Assembly (NCBI GenBank): GCA_905221605.1 | Contig: CAJNDS010000413.1 | Coordinates: 474,010 to 538,009 of the forward strand | Length of the DNA: 64,000 nt | Reading direction: 5' to 3' | Origin: Symbiodinium natans | Lineage: Eukaryota; Sar; Dinophyceae; Suessiales; Symbiodiniaceae | In this document: positions 9,864 through 19,766 of the stretch, in pieces | Layout of the letters: every line of letters begins with the position of its first letter | Numbering within the stretch: position 1 is the stretch's first letter | Position numbers and translations under genes: made by a program | Notes under the pieces: model-generated | The model's input: only the letters and a program-made list of their open reading frames with translations | The model's database searches: none | What the model was told of the DNA's origin: nothing

Positions 9864-10633
9864 GTTGGTCCAAATTATGAGCACTTTATGCTAGCACCAC
9901 TTTGGAGTTTAGGGTTAGGGGGTTCGGGGATAGGGTTTAATGTTCAGGGTTTGCAAGCGGAATATGCTATGATTGCGCCTCCAAAGGGCTCACAATTTGG
10001 GTCAACAACCATGGGGATTGCACCTTCTCATCGATCGCACGTTTTGTAGTTGAGTTGTTCGTGCCAAGCTGTAGCTAGCTACGTCCTTGGGGATGTTTTA
10101 TATTTTCGCTTATTGGGTTTAAGGGGATCAACCCTAAGCCCTAAAGAAATTTTCTGAGAGGGCATTCAGATGGAGTTGCAGCTACAACTCCAAGGGTAGT
10201 TCTGCGGTCCCTTAGATGGGGACCCCTCATCTACCCTGTAAAACCCACGCGCCCATACTTCAGAACCCTTTAAAGAAGGTAAGTGACTGTATTAAGGCAC
10301 CAGGGAACCCTAAACCCTATAAACCCCAAGTCCTCATACTATTCCCTTCTGGTCCGTATGTATGTACATTAAACCCTAAACCCTAAGCCCTAATCCCTAA
10401 GCCCTAAACCCTGAATCCTAACCCTAAACCCTAAACCCGAAACTCTAACCATATTTTAAGTATTAAGGCCCCTGTAGTAAACTAAACAATGCCGAGGCCA
10501 GGGGCCCTCCTTGCTGTTCCTGGCAGGGCAGGACTTTTTGGAGCCATCGTGTATAGGGTTTAGGGTTCAGGGGGGTTTAGGATTCAGGGTTCAGCCCTGT
10601 CCCCTCTCCCACTCTAACCCTAAGACTTTGCAG

Positions 10634-10834
10634 GCTGAGAGCATAACATCATACATTCTTGAGGAGTACACTTCGCCAAACAGGGGTGGAGATTCAGTGG
10701 CCGTTGCGATGCTTGTCTGGGGGCAAAGCGGGCGCAGCAACCTAAGCGTTTGCTTAGACTTCTCACAGCTCTGTTCTCTGAAACACCGCCCGAGCTTCTC
10801 ACTGAACAAACGGAGTTTGCAGAAATGAGGACTA
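10634..10834 (+). CDS. Two exon candidates, unknown protein
   Basis: Segment 1 (10634-10727) follows ACTTTGCAG and contains SITSYILEEYTSPNRGGDS and AVAMLVWGQ. Segment 2 (10769-10834) follows the strong acceptor TTAGACTTCTCACAG, contains TPPELLTEQTEFAEMR, and ends A|GTAATAG. Phases fit if segment 1 ends at a GC donor (CAAA|GCGGGC), but the intron would be only 41 bp. May belong to the FHA gene. Confidence 0.35.
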
Positions 10835-11110
10835 GTAATAGTTCGCCTTCATTCGGTTCCAGAGGCTTCATGCTCACCTCCAGTTCGTAGAGGAAAACAA
10901 TGGCGCAGAAACTTTACCCCGCAAAGCCCCTTAGCCCCCTAAGCCCCAAACTAAACCCTAGCCCTAAACCCGAAACCCTAAACCCTAAATCCTAAATCCT
11001 AAATCCTGAACCCTAAACCCTAAACCCTCAACCCTCAACCCTAAACCCTAAACCATAAACCCTAAGCCCTAACAAAGCGAGTTTCCCAGCCACCCGCGTG
11101 CGACTTTCAG

Positions 11111-11162
11111 GAGGGCGATGACGAGAGCGTCTGCAGCGTGGGACCGGATTTCGGGCATCAGG
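11111..11162 (+). CDS. Exon candidate, acidic
   Basis: Between GCGACTTTCAG and CAGG|GTTTAGGG. Reads EGDDESVCSVGPDFGHQ. CCCTAAA lies upstream and TTTAGGG downstream, as in the FHA introns. Confidence 0.45.
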
Positions 11163-11399
11163 GTTTAGGGTTTAGGGTTTAGGGTTTTTTCGGTTTCGGG
11201 GTTCCGAGTTGCGTTTCTGGGTTATAGACCCTGAAACCCTGAAACACTGAAACCCTAAACCTTAAACCCTAAAACCCTAGGTTTTGCGACTCCTTTTTTG
11301 GGCTCGGTGCTTTTGTTGGGGTATTGGGCTGCTCCCCCGACCATGTAATCTGGGTGGCTGTTTAGGGTTCAGGGTTTAGGGTTTGGAGTTTTAAGGTAG

Positions 11400-11900
11400 A
11401 TGTATGGCAAAGTGGCTTCGTTAGCATGGTATCTGCATACCCTAACGCGGAGGCCGTCGGCGATTTATGGATGTCTCCCATGCTTTGACGGCCTGACTAA
11501 GATTCCCGAACAGCAACCCAGTCACAGCAAGGGCAAGTAGTAGACTTTACTTGCTTTGTGTGGATTGTAGGGTTTAGGGTTTAGGGTTTAGGGTGTAGGG
11601 TTCCGGGTTTAAAGTCTTCGCACAGGGTATTTTTCGTCTTTGGAAGAGTTGCTAGGCTGCCGCCTTCGGTTCTCAAGCACTTTCTACCTCCGACCCCGAA
11701 AAACCCTTGTGAAGAATCCCTGGGAGGAGGCCATATGGTACTGAGGGGAACCCGGTTAGGTTTAGCGTCTAGGGTTGAGGGTCTAGGGTCAAGGGTTTCG
11801 GGTTTAGGGTTTAGAGCTTGAACCCCTTGATTGGCAGGAAGCTCAACAAGCTGCCGCACTGCCCGGGCAAATTTTGCAAGGTGCTCAGTGACCCCCTCCA
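11400..11900 (+). CDS. Exon cluster, strand uncertain
   Basis: Three unique segments. 11425-11542 reads on + to a TAG and contains CFDGLTKIPEQQPSHSKGK. 11620-11760 is open on both strands. 11835-11901 is open on both, the reverse reading being a helix-like VTEHLAKFARAVRQLVELPA. Acceptor-like AGs favour +, but the reverse strand cannot be excluded. Confidence 0.25.
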
Positions 11901-12502
11901 ATGTGGAATCCCAACAAAAAAGAACCTTTAAAACCCTAAACCCTAAGCCCTCAGCCCTAAACCCTAAACCCTACAGCCCCAAACCAAACCCAAAACCCTA
12001 ACCCTAGATTTCAAAGCCCTCCCAGAGCTGACCATATGGGGCTGGAACTAAACACTGAACCCCAAGCCCATACACCAAACCCCAAACCCCTAAACCCCCC
12101 ACCCCAAACTCCAACACCCGAAACCCCAACCACGCCCCCTCCCCCCTCCCCCCCCCCCCCCCCCCCGCCCCCCCAAACCCTACACTTCCCCCATCCCCAA
12201 ACCCAAAATCCTAAGGTTTGGGGTCTAGAGTCTAGGGTTTAGGGTTTCGGGTCTACGGTTTCACCCTAAGCCCTAACCCTTGAACCGTTCGGAGAGGGCC
12301 ACCGGGCCCATGAGTGCTCCCGAACCCTGAGCTCGTTCGCTACTTCGGGGCCTCCCCAACCCCAACTCGGGTCTAGGGTTTAGGGTTTAGGGTCCCCGGG
12401 TTTAGGGTTTTTGGTTTAGGGTTTAGGGTTTAGGGTTTAGGGTTTAGGGTTAGGGTGTAGGGGGGGTCCGGGTTTTTTTTTTTGCAAAGGTGTGGCTCGG
12501 CC

Positions 12503-12820
12503 CTGTCCCCTTGCAAAGGTGTGGCTTGGCTTGGCTTGGCTTGGCTGGGCGTGTCCTCTGACCTGGCTTGGCTCGGCTTGTCTGGCTTGGCTTGGCTTTG
12601 GTTGGCTTGGCTCGGCTTGGCTTGGCTTGGCTCGGCTGGGCTTGGCTTGGCTTGGCTCGGCTTGTCCTCTGGCTTGGCTTGGCTCGGCTTGGCTTTCGTT
12701 GGCTTGGCTCCTTGGCTTGGCTTGGCTCGGGTGGGCTCGGCTCGGCTTGGCTTGGCCTGGCTGGCTTGGCTTGGCTTGGCTCGGCGTGGCTTGGCTCGGC
12801 TTGGCCTGGCTTGGGTGCCG
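12503..12820. repeat. GGCTT/GGCTC pentanucleotide array
   Basis: About 60 imperfect units. The long Gly/Leu/Ala/Trp (+) and Lys/Pro/Ser/Gln (-) frames are artefacts. Confidence 0.95.
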
Positions 12821-12922
12821 ACTTCGTTTTGATTTCCCTGTTCTCCCCAGTCGCAAAGATTCTTTTTACCGCGATGTAGCTGTAGCTGGTAGAAATACGT
12901 GGAGTGTATATATGTAGTATGC

Positions 12923-13660
12923 GCAAGCATTGAGTTTGCAAATGGCTGCGCCCCCCCAACCCCCCCCGCTTTTTTAAGCCGTGCAAGCTTGCGTCAAAGC
13001 ATATGAGTCTTGTTGAAACCCATGATGCAAGCATTGAGTTTGCAAATGGGGGGGGGCTGCGCCCCCCCCAACCCCCCCGCTTTTTTTGAGCCGTGCAAGC
13101 TTGCGTCAAAGCATATGATTCTTGTTGAAACCCATGATGCAAGCATTGAGTTTGCAAATGGGGGGGGCTGCGCCCCCCCCAACCCCCCCGCTTTTTTTGA
13201 GCCGTGCAAGCTTGCGTCAAAGCATATGATTCTTGTTGAAACCCATGATGCAAGCATTGAGTTTGCAAATGGGGGGGGCTGCGCCCCCCCCAACCCCCCC
13301 CGCTTTTTTAAGCCGTGCAAGCTTGCGTCAAAGCATATGAGTCTTGTTGAAACCCATGATGCAAGCATTAAGTTTGCAAATGGCCCCCCCGGTGTTGAAA
13401 CCCATGAGCAAGCATTGAGTTTGCAAATGGGGGGGGCTGCGCCCCCCCCAACCCCCCCGCTTTTTTAAGCCGTGCAAGCTTGCATCAAAGCATAAGAGTC
13501 TTTTTGAAACCCATGATGCAAGCATTGAGTTTTCAAATGGGGGGGGGCTGCGCCCCCCCAACCCCCCGCTTCTGAAAGCCGTGCAAGCTTGTTTCAAAGC
13601 ATATGAGTTTTTTTGAAACCTAGAGGCAAGCATTGAGTTTGCAAATAAGGGGGAGGGAGT
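12923..13660 (+). repeat. Satellite family N, eight-unit array
   Basis: Units begin near 12923, 13027, 13139, 13250, 13361, 13408, 13518 and 13625. Each has GCAAGCATTGAGTTTGCAAA, a palindromic GGGGGGCTGCGCCCCCC core, a T-rich stretch, then CCGTGCAAGCTTGCGTCAAA. The G/C core could form a hairpin or quadruplex. Confidence 0.93.
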
Positions 13661-13667
13661 CGGGGTG

Positions 13668-13704
13668 GTGAGAGTGGGGGGTGGGGGGGAGTGGGGAGGG
13701 GGGT

Positions 13705-13740
<36 letters not shown>

Positions 13741-13846
13741 GGGGGGGGTGGGGGGGGGTGGGGGTGGGGGGGGTGGGGGGGTGGGGGGGGTGGGGGGGGG
13801 GGGGGGGGGGTGTGGGGGGGTGGGGGGGCTGGAGGGGAAGGGGGTT
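13668..13846. repeat. Poly-G/T low-complexity block
   Basis: GGGGGGT-type sequence with long G runs. Frames across it are artefacts. Confidence 0.97.
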
Positions 13847-14216
13847 ACCGAGCCACACCTTTGCAAGAGGACAGGGCCGAGCCACACCTTTGCAAAAAAA
13901 AAAACCCTCCGCCGTGTAGGGGTTAGGAGGGTTCGGACTCTTGCAACATCCTCTGATACTCCAAGAGAATATGGCTTCGGAGTGTTGCTTGTGTGTTCAT
14001 GTTCTCCCAACCTCTAAACCCTAAACCCTAAACCCTAAACCCTAAACCCTAAACCCTAAACCCGATACCCTACTTGGGTTTCAAAGACGACTTCGCGCAG
14101 GCTTTAGTTCGGGCTCTCGTGTTTCGGGCTTGGGTTTCAGGCGCTGGGGCTGTTCTTGATGGTTTAGGGTTTAGGGTTGTTTAGGGTTTAGGGTGAGGGT
14201 TTTTTTGGGGTTTCGA

Positions 14217-14337
14217 GGCTACTTGGAAGCTCTTTTGACTGAGTAAGTCTACTTCGTATCCCCTAGAAACCCTCTTTTCACCCCCAGAACCCACCGTACT
14301 AATCCTACTTACTAAGTCAATAAGGGCTTCCAAGTCA
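14217..14337. mobile_element. Introner-like element L
   Basis: Left end ACTTGGAAGCTCTTTTGACT; right end TTACTAAGTCAATAAGGGC then TTCCAAGT, its inverse. Copies at 22.83 and 27.55 kb. Confidence 0.65.
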
Positions 14338-14411
14338 TTAAGGGGCTCCTTCTTCTTGCTGAGGCCTTTGCGTAGTGGCTGCCGGTGAGGAAGCAGCCGG
14401 GCAGGAGACAG

Positions 14412-14486
14412 GTAGGCATGCATGATTCGGATACTTCCGCGTGGAAGGCTGTAGCCAACATGGGGAGCATCCTAACTTTGTCATAG
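14412..14486 (+). CDS. Exon candidate, 3' end of a gene
   Basis: Follows GGCAGGAGACAG and reads VGMHDSDTSAWKAVANMG to a TAG stop. No domain recognised. A further acceptor (CATTTTGCAG) lies about 30 bp on. Confidence 0.35.
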   Translation, partial: VGMHDSDTSAWKAVANMGSILTLS

Positions 14487-14693
14487 TGGAGTAGTATTTT
14501 ACATTTTGCAGGGGACTGAAACTCATCCTATTCCTGGAATTTAGGTTTCCCAACCATGAACTAGTACTAAGCCCTATAAGCCCTTAAGAACACCTTTAAC
14601 CCTAAATCCTGAACCCTAAGCCCTAAACCCTAAACCCTAAACCCTAAACCCTATCAGCCCTCAAGAGCACCCAAGCCGCGAAGTATCATGCAG

Positions 14694-14786
14694 GTTCCAG
14701 CGCGCCTCGCAGGGGCTAAGGGGGAGGAATTGCCCTGCGAGCGGTGCCAGCGGGCCACCCAAAAGGGCGGCCGGTGCAGATGTCGG
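14694..14786 (+). CDS. Exon candidate, cysteine-rich (CERCQ...CRCR)
   Basis: 93 bp, phase 0 at both ends, between TCATGCAG and CGG|GTAGTTC. Contains ELPCERCQRATQKGGRCRCR. The C-x2-C...C-x-C pattern could bind zinc. CCCTAAA lies upstream and TTTAGGG downstream. Confidence 0.45.
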
Positions 14787-14906
14787 GTAGTTCTCTCTAA
14801 CACTTCGGGTCTAGGGTTTAGGGTTTAGGGTTTAGGATTTAGGGTTTAGGGTTTAGGGTTTGGGGTTCCCTTATCATAAGGGCACCAAAAAGGGGCCCCA
14901 ATGCAG

Positions 14907-14942
14907 AGAGCTGCCCGTGCGTTTCTGGAGCGCTTTGGCTTG
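14907..14942 (+). CDS. Exon candidate, short helix
   Basis: Between CCCAATGCAG and TTG|GTATAGG. Reads RAARAFLERFGL (12 codons). An acceptor-like AG only 29 bp later precedes another open stretch, too short for a usual intron. Confidence 0.35.
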
Positions 14943-15312
14943 GTATAGGGTTTCTGGGTACTCTTCAACAGGTCACTTCCGCAGCCATCAAATTAGGATG
15001 TCGCCGGAAACTTCCCACCACAGACCATCAAACCCTAAACCCCCAACCTTAAAACCCGAAGCCCTTAACCCCGAAACCCCCTAAGCCCCCAACCCGAAAC
15101 CCTAGACACTCCCTGCTCTCCCCCTTCTGTCAAAAGCCCCTGCTCAAGCTCAAGCCTCTTGAAGCCCTAGACACTCTGGACGCCCTTCTGAATCCTTCAA
15201 GCACGAAATCTGGCACCTGCTGCCCCGCAGCAGAGCAACTTTAAGCCCGCCAAACCCCGTAAACCCCCCAACCCAAACCCTGCTTATGAGTCAGGGAACC
15301 TCCGACCCTCAG

Positions 15313-15423
15313 GCCAGCATCACCTGTGAACCATACTTGCGAACCCGAGTCGATGAAACCTTTGCCGCGCTTCCTGTGGGGGAACTTCTTGGAGAAGAAG
15401 GGGGGGGGCCTTTAAGTAAGCAG
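15313..15423 (+). CDS. Exon candidate, unknown protein
   Basis: About 37 open codons contain TCEPYLRTRVDETFAALPVG and ELLGEEG. Varied composition and no repeat content favour coding. Confidence 0.4.
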
Positions 15424-15510
15424 GGGCTTAGAGCTTAGAGTCGGCCCTCAGTAGGAGAACCCTCTGAAACCAGGGTGCCTTCCAACTCTTACTTTGTACC
15501 TACTTGCTAG

Positions 15511-15619
15511 GATGCCCAGTAGTACCCTGATTCCCTTTTTGGGGGGTTTAGGTTCCCTTATAAACCCCTTTAAGCAAAAAAGGGCACCCTTTTTAATCCT
15601 GGGTTACTGAGCATCCTAG
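15511..15619. mobile_element. Introner-like element A
   Basis: Inverted termini CTAGGATGCCCAGTAGT and TTACTGAGCATCCTAG around TTCCCTTTTT...AAAAAAGGGCACCC arms. Copies at 17.53 and 35.09 kb. Open frames flank both sides (LTCYALPDPPSCGQVV to the right). Confidence 0.75.
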
Positions 15620-16139
15620 TTAACTTGCTACGCCCTCCCCGACCCTCCAAGCTGTGGACAAGTGGTGAAGCTTCCTCGACCCTGTCCTGGCCACAGTGGG
15701 GTCGTCTACTGCCAGTTTAAAAGCTGAGGCTGCTGGTTTGTAGTGGTTACAATTAAGCCCTTTAAGGGCCCCTTGGATGTAGGGTTTAGGGTATATGGTT
15801 AGGGAATGTGGCGTTGAGGGTTTCGGGGATATAGGGGAATGTAGGGTTTAGGGTTGAAGGTACACAGAAATAAACGGAACCCTAATATCGACCCCAAATA
15901 GTAGGATTCCCTTACATTAAGGACCCCAATAGGGTACCTTTGAATCGGAAACCCCCAGATTAGGGCCCGCACAAGGCTCCCGTAAACCCTACATCCCCTA
16001 CACCCGAAATCCCCCAAAGCCCCTAAATACCCTCAACCCCAAACCCCAAATCAACAAAACCCTAAACCCTAAACCCTACATCCCCTAAACCCTTAACCCT
16101 GAACCCTGAACCCTAAACCCTAAACCCTAAACGCCCTAC

Positions 16140-16262
16140 AACTTCGAGGTGCCCGAGCCTGTTTCCTGGCCCCACTGTGTCACTTTATGTGCCTCGGCGC
16201 GCCGAAGTTTGCGAAAACAGCTGCTTCCCACAGAGCCCGAGACCCCTGAGGGGAAGGAATAT
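16140..16262 (+). CDS. Exon candidate, unknown protein
   Basis: About 41 open codons contain NFEVPEPVSWPHCVTLCASA and LLPTEPETPEGKE. Preceded by CCCTAAA, followed by TTTAGGG. Confidence 0.4.
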
Positions 16263-16309
16263 ACTAGGGTTTAGGGTTTAGGGTTTAGCCCAGTACCACT
16301 TATTCTAAG

Positions 16310-16404
16310 ACCCAGAGGACGTAGGCCCTCATTCCCCTTTTTTTAGGGTTTAGGTTAACCAAAAAAGGGCACCCTTTTAATTCCTAGGTTGCTCTTGGGT
16401 CTAG
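16310..16404. mobile_element. Introner-like element B, loop replaced by telomeric sequence
   Basis: Arms AGACCCAGAGGACGTAGGCC and TTGCTCTTGGGTCTAG match family B, but the loop reads AGGGTTTAGG. Confidence 0.6.
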
Positions 16405-16480
16405 CTAAACCCAAAACCCTTCACCCTAAACCCCATTCCTGGGTTACTCTTTGGTCAGCGTACGTATTTCAGGAATCTAG

Positions 16481-16619
16481 GTAGGCTCCTTCGGATATTC
16501 TACGTTTTCCCTTATTGGGTTCAAGAGGATCATACCTTAAACCCTAAACCCTAAGCCCTAAACCATGTATTTAAGAGTACTTTTCAGACGGTTTTTCCAG
16601 GGCCATCCTGGGAATGGAC
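16481..16619. mobile_element. Introner-like element G with telomeric insert
   Basis: Family G ends (CTAG|GTAGGCTCC and GGGCCATCCT) enclose CCTTAAACCCTAAACCCTAA (about 16535-16566), absent from the intact copy at 26.05 kb. Confidence 0.6.
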
Positions 16620-17045
16620 TTGAAACAGATTAAGAATCCCTGTATCATTTAAGGTGTGTTCCTTTGGGTTTAGGATTTAGAGTTTAGGGTTTAGGGTTTA
16701 GGGTTCAGGGTTCAGGTTTGTTCCTTTTTGGGTTACGTCTTAGTGGGTGTGGGGGGTGGGTTTCGCCCCAGGCACCCTCTTGGGAAGGCGCGCCCTATCC
16801 GAGTCGGGCTTGGGGGTGTAGGGAAGTCCCTAAACCCTAAACCCTAAACCCTTAACCCTAACCCCTAAAACCCCCTAAACCCTCCTGGCAAGCCGACCTG
16901 GGTATCGGGGTGGAGGCCTAGAGACCCCCTGTCCGTCACCCGGAGACCCAGAGACCCGACCTCCAGTTACGCAAGCCATGAACCCTCAGTCCGAAACCCA
17001 AAGGTTTAGGGTTTAGGGTTTAGGGTTTCGGGTTTAGGGTGAAGT

Positions 17046-17256
17046 ATGCCCTTCCGAGACTCGTCCCGCACGCGCCCACCGCAGAATCGGTGTGAAGGTC
17101 ATAGATCCCAGCAAGACCCGCAAAAGCTTGAAGCCCGAAGCAGCCAAAGCAGTCAGCACATGGCACTTGGAACATTTGAGCCTTATCATCCACGTGGCCG
17201 CTTGATGTTTGGCCCCTTGTCGATACTGAAAGATGCCTGCAAGGGGCTCGTTTTTT
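17046..17256 (+). CDS. Exon cluster, strand ambiguous
   Basis: A 210-bp unique block open in several frames. + readings include VKVIDPSKTRKSLKPEAAKA and FEPYHPRGRLMFGPLSILKD. - readings include CADCFGCFGLQAFAGLAGIY and follow CATCTTTCAG. Coding seems likely, but strand and frame are unresolved. Confidence 0.35.
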
Positions 17257-17525
17257 AGGCAGCCCCATGTACCCTCAACCGGTCCGACCGACTCTAGATA
17301 TCTACACCCCAGCACCCTGCACCCGACCGTGCTGGCCCCAGCCCTAAACCCTAAACCCTACTAAACCCCTAAACCCTAAACCGCACTCTAGGATCCCAGG
17401 CTCGACCTCCCCACGACACTCCTAGAGCTGGCTAGCCTTGCATGTTGGCCAGTTGCCTAGATGGGCGATGAAGCTGCCGCCCACATGGCTGGCAGGCTTG
17501 GCCTCTGGTTGGGAGCCCCAACTAG

Positions 17526-17636
17526 GATGCCCAGTAGTGGCCCTTATTCCCTTTTTTAGGGGGTTTGGGTTCCCTTATCAACCCCTTTAAGCAAAAAAGG
17601 GCACCCTTTTGAAGCCTTGGTTACTGGGGAACCCAG
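17526..17636. mobile_element. Introner-like element A
   Basis: Left terminus CTAGGATGCCCAGTAGT; right terminus diverged (TTACTGGGGAACCCAG); inner arms as in the 15.5 kb copy. Confidence 0.65.
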
Positions 17637-17702
17637 CCCTATATTCCGAAATTAAGGCTTAATGTAGCTTAGTCCGTACCATTTGAAACCCTCAGCTTGG
17701 AG

Positions 17703-17883
17703 GTTCATGGTACTGTCAACCAATTACAACTGTACCTCTAACTGTACTTATATAAGCCCCCTTAAGTGCCCTAATATGGTTAGAAGTACGGTTATAAGTA
17801 CAGATGTGAACTGTACTTATAACTGTACTTGTAAGCCCCCGTAAGTGCCCTAATATGGTTAGGAAGTACCATGAACCTCCAAG
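17703..17883. mobile_element. Introner-like element D, double length
   Basis: Starts GAG|GTTCATGGTACTG and ends ACCATGAACCTCCAAG. The inner part repeats ACTGTACTTATAACTGTACT and TAAGTGCCCTAATATGGTTA twice. Phase 0 joining links SVPFETLSLE on the left to the exon at 17884. Confidence 0.75.
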
Positions 17884-17976
17884 AACCTCATAGCTCCGAT
17901 GTGGGGCAGGCGCCGGACTCTTGCTGGGGGCAGACCTGGCCACAGCGACAGCCGATGGTGGGGCCCCTGCTGTGCG
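17884..17976 (+). CDS. Exon between introner D and a telomeric array
   Basis: 93 bp, phase 0 at both ends. Starts at the AG of element D and ends GCG|GTTTAGGG. Reads NLIAPMWGRRRTLAGG in the frame matching the left flank. Another frame is also open. Confidence 0.4.
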
Positions 17977-18066
17977 GTTTAGGGTTTAGGGTTCAGGGTT
18001 TAGGGTTTAGGGTCTAGGGTGTTCCGGGATGTTCTGGGATTCACGTTCCCCCAAGCCCAAGGGCCC

Positions 18067-18247
18067 CACTTATAACTGTACTTATAACCCATTTAGAAGC
18101 CCCTTAAGCGCCCGAACATGGCTATACTTGGGTTAGGGTTTAGGGTTTAGGGTTTAGGGTTTAGGGTTTAGGGTTTAGGGTTTAGGGTTTAGGATTTAGG
18201 GTTTAGGGTTTAGGGTTGAGGGTTAATACGTACCCTGAACCTCCAAG
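18067..18247. mobile_element. Introner-like element D interrupted by TTTAGGG array
   Basis: Left arm ACTTATAACTGTACTTATAA and right end TACCCTGAACCTCCAAG are family D. Between them is about 87 bp of TTTAGGG repeats (18133-18219). Confidence 0.7.
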
Positions 18248-18375
18248 TACTGCATGAAGCAACCATGGGTCAGCGAATTGTTTCGAAGCATCCAGTTGGC
18301 CATTCAGAGATGAACGCAGCTAGGATCTATTCCCTAAAGCAGAACGGACCACCCTTCACCATCATCTACTACTAG
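18248..18375 (+). CDS. Exon between introners D and B
   Basis: After the AG of element D, 41 codons are open and end in TAG at 18373-18375, exactly at the left end of an element B. Contains EATMGQRIVSKHPVGHSEMN and AARIYSLKQNGPPFTIIYY. Either a C-terminus or an exon whose edge lies in the element. Confidence 0.45.
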
Positions 18376-18481
18376 GACCCGGCGTAGGCCCTTGTTTTAT
18401 TTTTTAGGGTCGGGGCTTCGTTCTAATCCCCTTCAACCAAAAAGGGCACCCTCTTTGTTCCTAGGCTACTCCTGGGTCTAG
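18376..18481. mobile_element. Introner-like element B
   Basis: Left GGACCCGGCGTAGGCCCTT, right TTCCTAGGCTACTCCTGGGT then CTAG. The exon candidate 18482-18580 (GIWVNPSVQNLGDPNWWRLA) starts directly after the right end. Confidence 0.7.
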
Positions 18482-18577
18482 ATGGGGATTTGGGTGAATC
18501 CCTCTGTGCAGAATCTAGGCGATCCAAACTGGTGGCGGCTGGCAGCCAACGCGCAGCAGCCACGCTCTCAGTTTTCA

Positions 18578-18676
18578 TCCTAAACCCTGAACCCTGAACC
18601 CTGAACCCTAAACCCTAAACCCTAAACCCTAAACCCTAAACCCTAAACCCTAAACCCTAAACCCTAAACCCTAAAC
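18578..18676. repeat. CCCTGAA/CCCTAAA array
   Basis: Perfect CCCTAAA run preceded by CCCTGAA variants. A G-rich satellite block related to the one at 58 kb follows at 18680-18830. Confidence 0.95.
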
Positions 18677-18909
18677 CGGTGAAGGGGGGCCAAAACGCGT
18701 GGTTCCACCCGTTGGGCGGGCTAGCGAGAGGGGGAGAGGGGGGGGGGGTCGGGGTCGGGGTAGGGGTTGGGGGGAGGGGGTAGGGGGGGGGGGGGGGGGG
18801 GGGGGGGGTGAAGGGGGTGAAAGCGTCAATTGCGGTTTTTTTGTGGGGGGCGGCCCCTAAACAAAAGCCTTGCGCCCTGATCAACGCTGCCGGATCCCGC
18901 CGAAGCTGA

Positions 18910-19137
18910 GATCGAGATTGTAGCCCTAGGAGTGTGACTAGGGCTACAAGATTCCTTCATGCCTTCTGCAAGCAGGTGGAGGAGTAGTTGGACTTCAGGA
19001 CCTCCTTTTGGGACCCTTTGGCATCTCTGTTTGTTGCAGCAAAGCACAAAGGCAATACTCTAATGGAGAGATTTTTCTTTCAAGGGGCCCGGAGCCCTGA
19101 CCTAAGCCACCCCAGGCTGTCTGAATGAGGGTTCTTA
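18910..19137 (+). CDS. Open frame interrupted by one TAG
   Basis: One + frame runs from 18910 to a TGA at about 19137 with a single TAG at 18985-18987. Before it: TRFLHAFCKQVEE. After it: LDFRTSFWDPLASLFVAAKH and GNTLMERFFFQGARSPDL. Could be two exons, a pseudogene or a recoded stop. A good acceptor (TGTTTGTTGCAG) at 19040 offers another exon start. Confidence 0.4.
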
Positions 19138-19186
19138 TGGGCTTATAAGTGGTTATGATGGGAACAGGTGTTTTTGGATCAACTAC

Positions 19187-19255
19187 CATAAGCCCTGTTA
19201 CCATGGAATCCGGCGGTTGACGTGGTCAGCTCCTTTCGGGTACCTGTACTTGAAG
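19187..19255 (+). CDS. Exon 1 of introner-split frame
   Basis: Reads NPAVDVVSSFRVPVLE and ends GAAG|GTTCATGG at the left end of element D, phase 1. Joining to 19400 gives VPVLEVRVCFEGL without a break. Confidence 0.6.
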
Positions 19256-19399
19256 GTTCATGGTACTTACTAACCAATTATAACTGGGCTTATAACCCTA
19301 CTTACAATTGGGATAACCCCTATAAGGCCCTTTAGGGGTATTATAAGTAGGGTTATAAGTACAGTTATAATTGGTTAATAAGTACCATGAACCTTCAAG
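19256..19399. mobile_element. Introner D acting as a 144-bp intron
   Basis: Near-perfect inverted repeat starting GTTCATGGTACTTACTAACC and ending GTACCATGAACCTTCAAG. GT-AG ends coincide with the element ends, and removing it keeps the reading frame of both flanks. Confidence 0.85.
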
Positions 19400-19494
19400 T
19401 AAGGGTTTGTTTTGAGGGCTTGAAGGCATATGCCGACCACACCAGCAGTTTTGTGTCGGGGCCCTCAAGCAAAGAAGGGGTCTACTTCAATCCC
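19400..19494 (+). CDS. Exon 2 of introner-split frame
   Basis: Reads RVCFEGLKAYADHTSSFVSG then PSSKEGVYFNP before a poly-C run. It resembles in style the exon at 19686, which has NLRLYADKDC, but no family is assigned. Confidence 0.55.
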
Positions 19495-19685
19495 CCCCCC
19501 CCCCCCCCCCCCCCAAACCCCAGAAGCGAAACGCTGAACCTCAAACCCTGAACCCTAATTAAACCCTAAACCCTAAAAAAACCCGAAATGAAACCCCAAA
19601 CCCGAAACACCCCTAAACCCCAAACCCCAAACCCTGAACCCTAAACCCCGAACCCCAAACCCTCAACGCTAAGCCCCCGCAAGAG

Positions 19686-19766
19686 GGAATGGAGCTTCTG
19701 CAACCTCCGGCTCTACGCCGACAAAGACTGTGCGGTGGCGCTGCCTGGTTCCCAGCAAGCTTCGCG
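19686..19766 (+). CDS. Exon candidate (RLYADKDC)
   Basis: Follows CCCGCAAGAG and reads EWSFCNLRLYADKDCAVALP, then meets a TTTAGGG array. Together with 24023-24097 (WVSMRFSEPVVAPW) it recalls discoidin-like beta-strand repeats, but this is a weak impression. Confidence 0.45.

Larger units (their letters stand above)
12470..13907. mobile_element. Composite element with 55-bp terminal inverted repeats
   Basis: The left end (12470-12526) and right end (13851-13907) are near-perfect inverted copies: GGG, poly-T, GCAAAGGTGTGGCTCGGCC, CTGTCC, then GCAAAGGTGTGGCT. Inside are a GGCTT pentanucleotide array, eight units of satellite N and a poly-G/T block. No transposase frame. A 3-bp TCC flanks both sides and could be a target duplication. 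It may be a non-autonomous element that captured satellites. Confidence 0.7.

Noticed and set aside
12430-13268. Long - strand frame (272 codons) and its + partners
   Set aside because: They consist of the GGCTT array and satellite N; composition is that of the repeat and three or more frames are open at once.
13328-14017. Gly- or Pro-rich frames
   Set aside because: Poly-G/T low-complexity sequence.
14943-14971. A 29-bp GT...AG gap between open segments, with a similar 29-bp gap at about 52399-52427
   Set aside because: Too short for a known spliceosomal intron outside a few ciliate-like lineages; at 52.4 kb the frame is open straight through. Likely coincidence.
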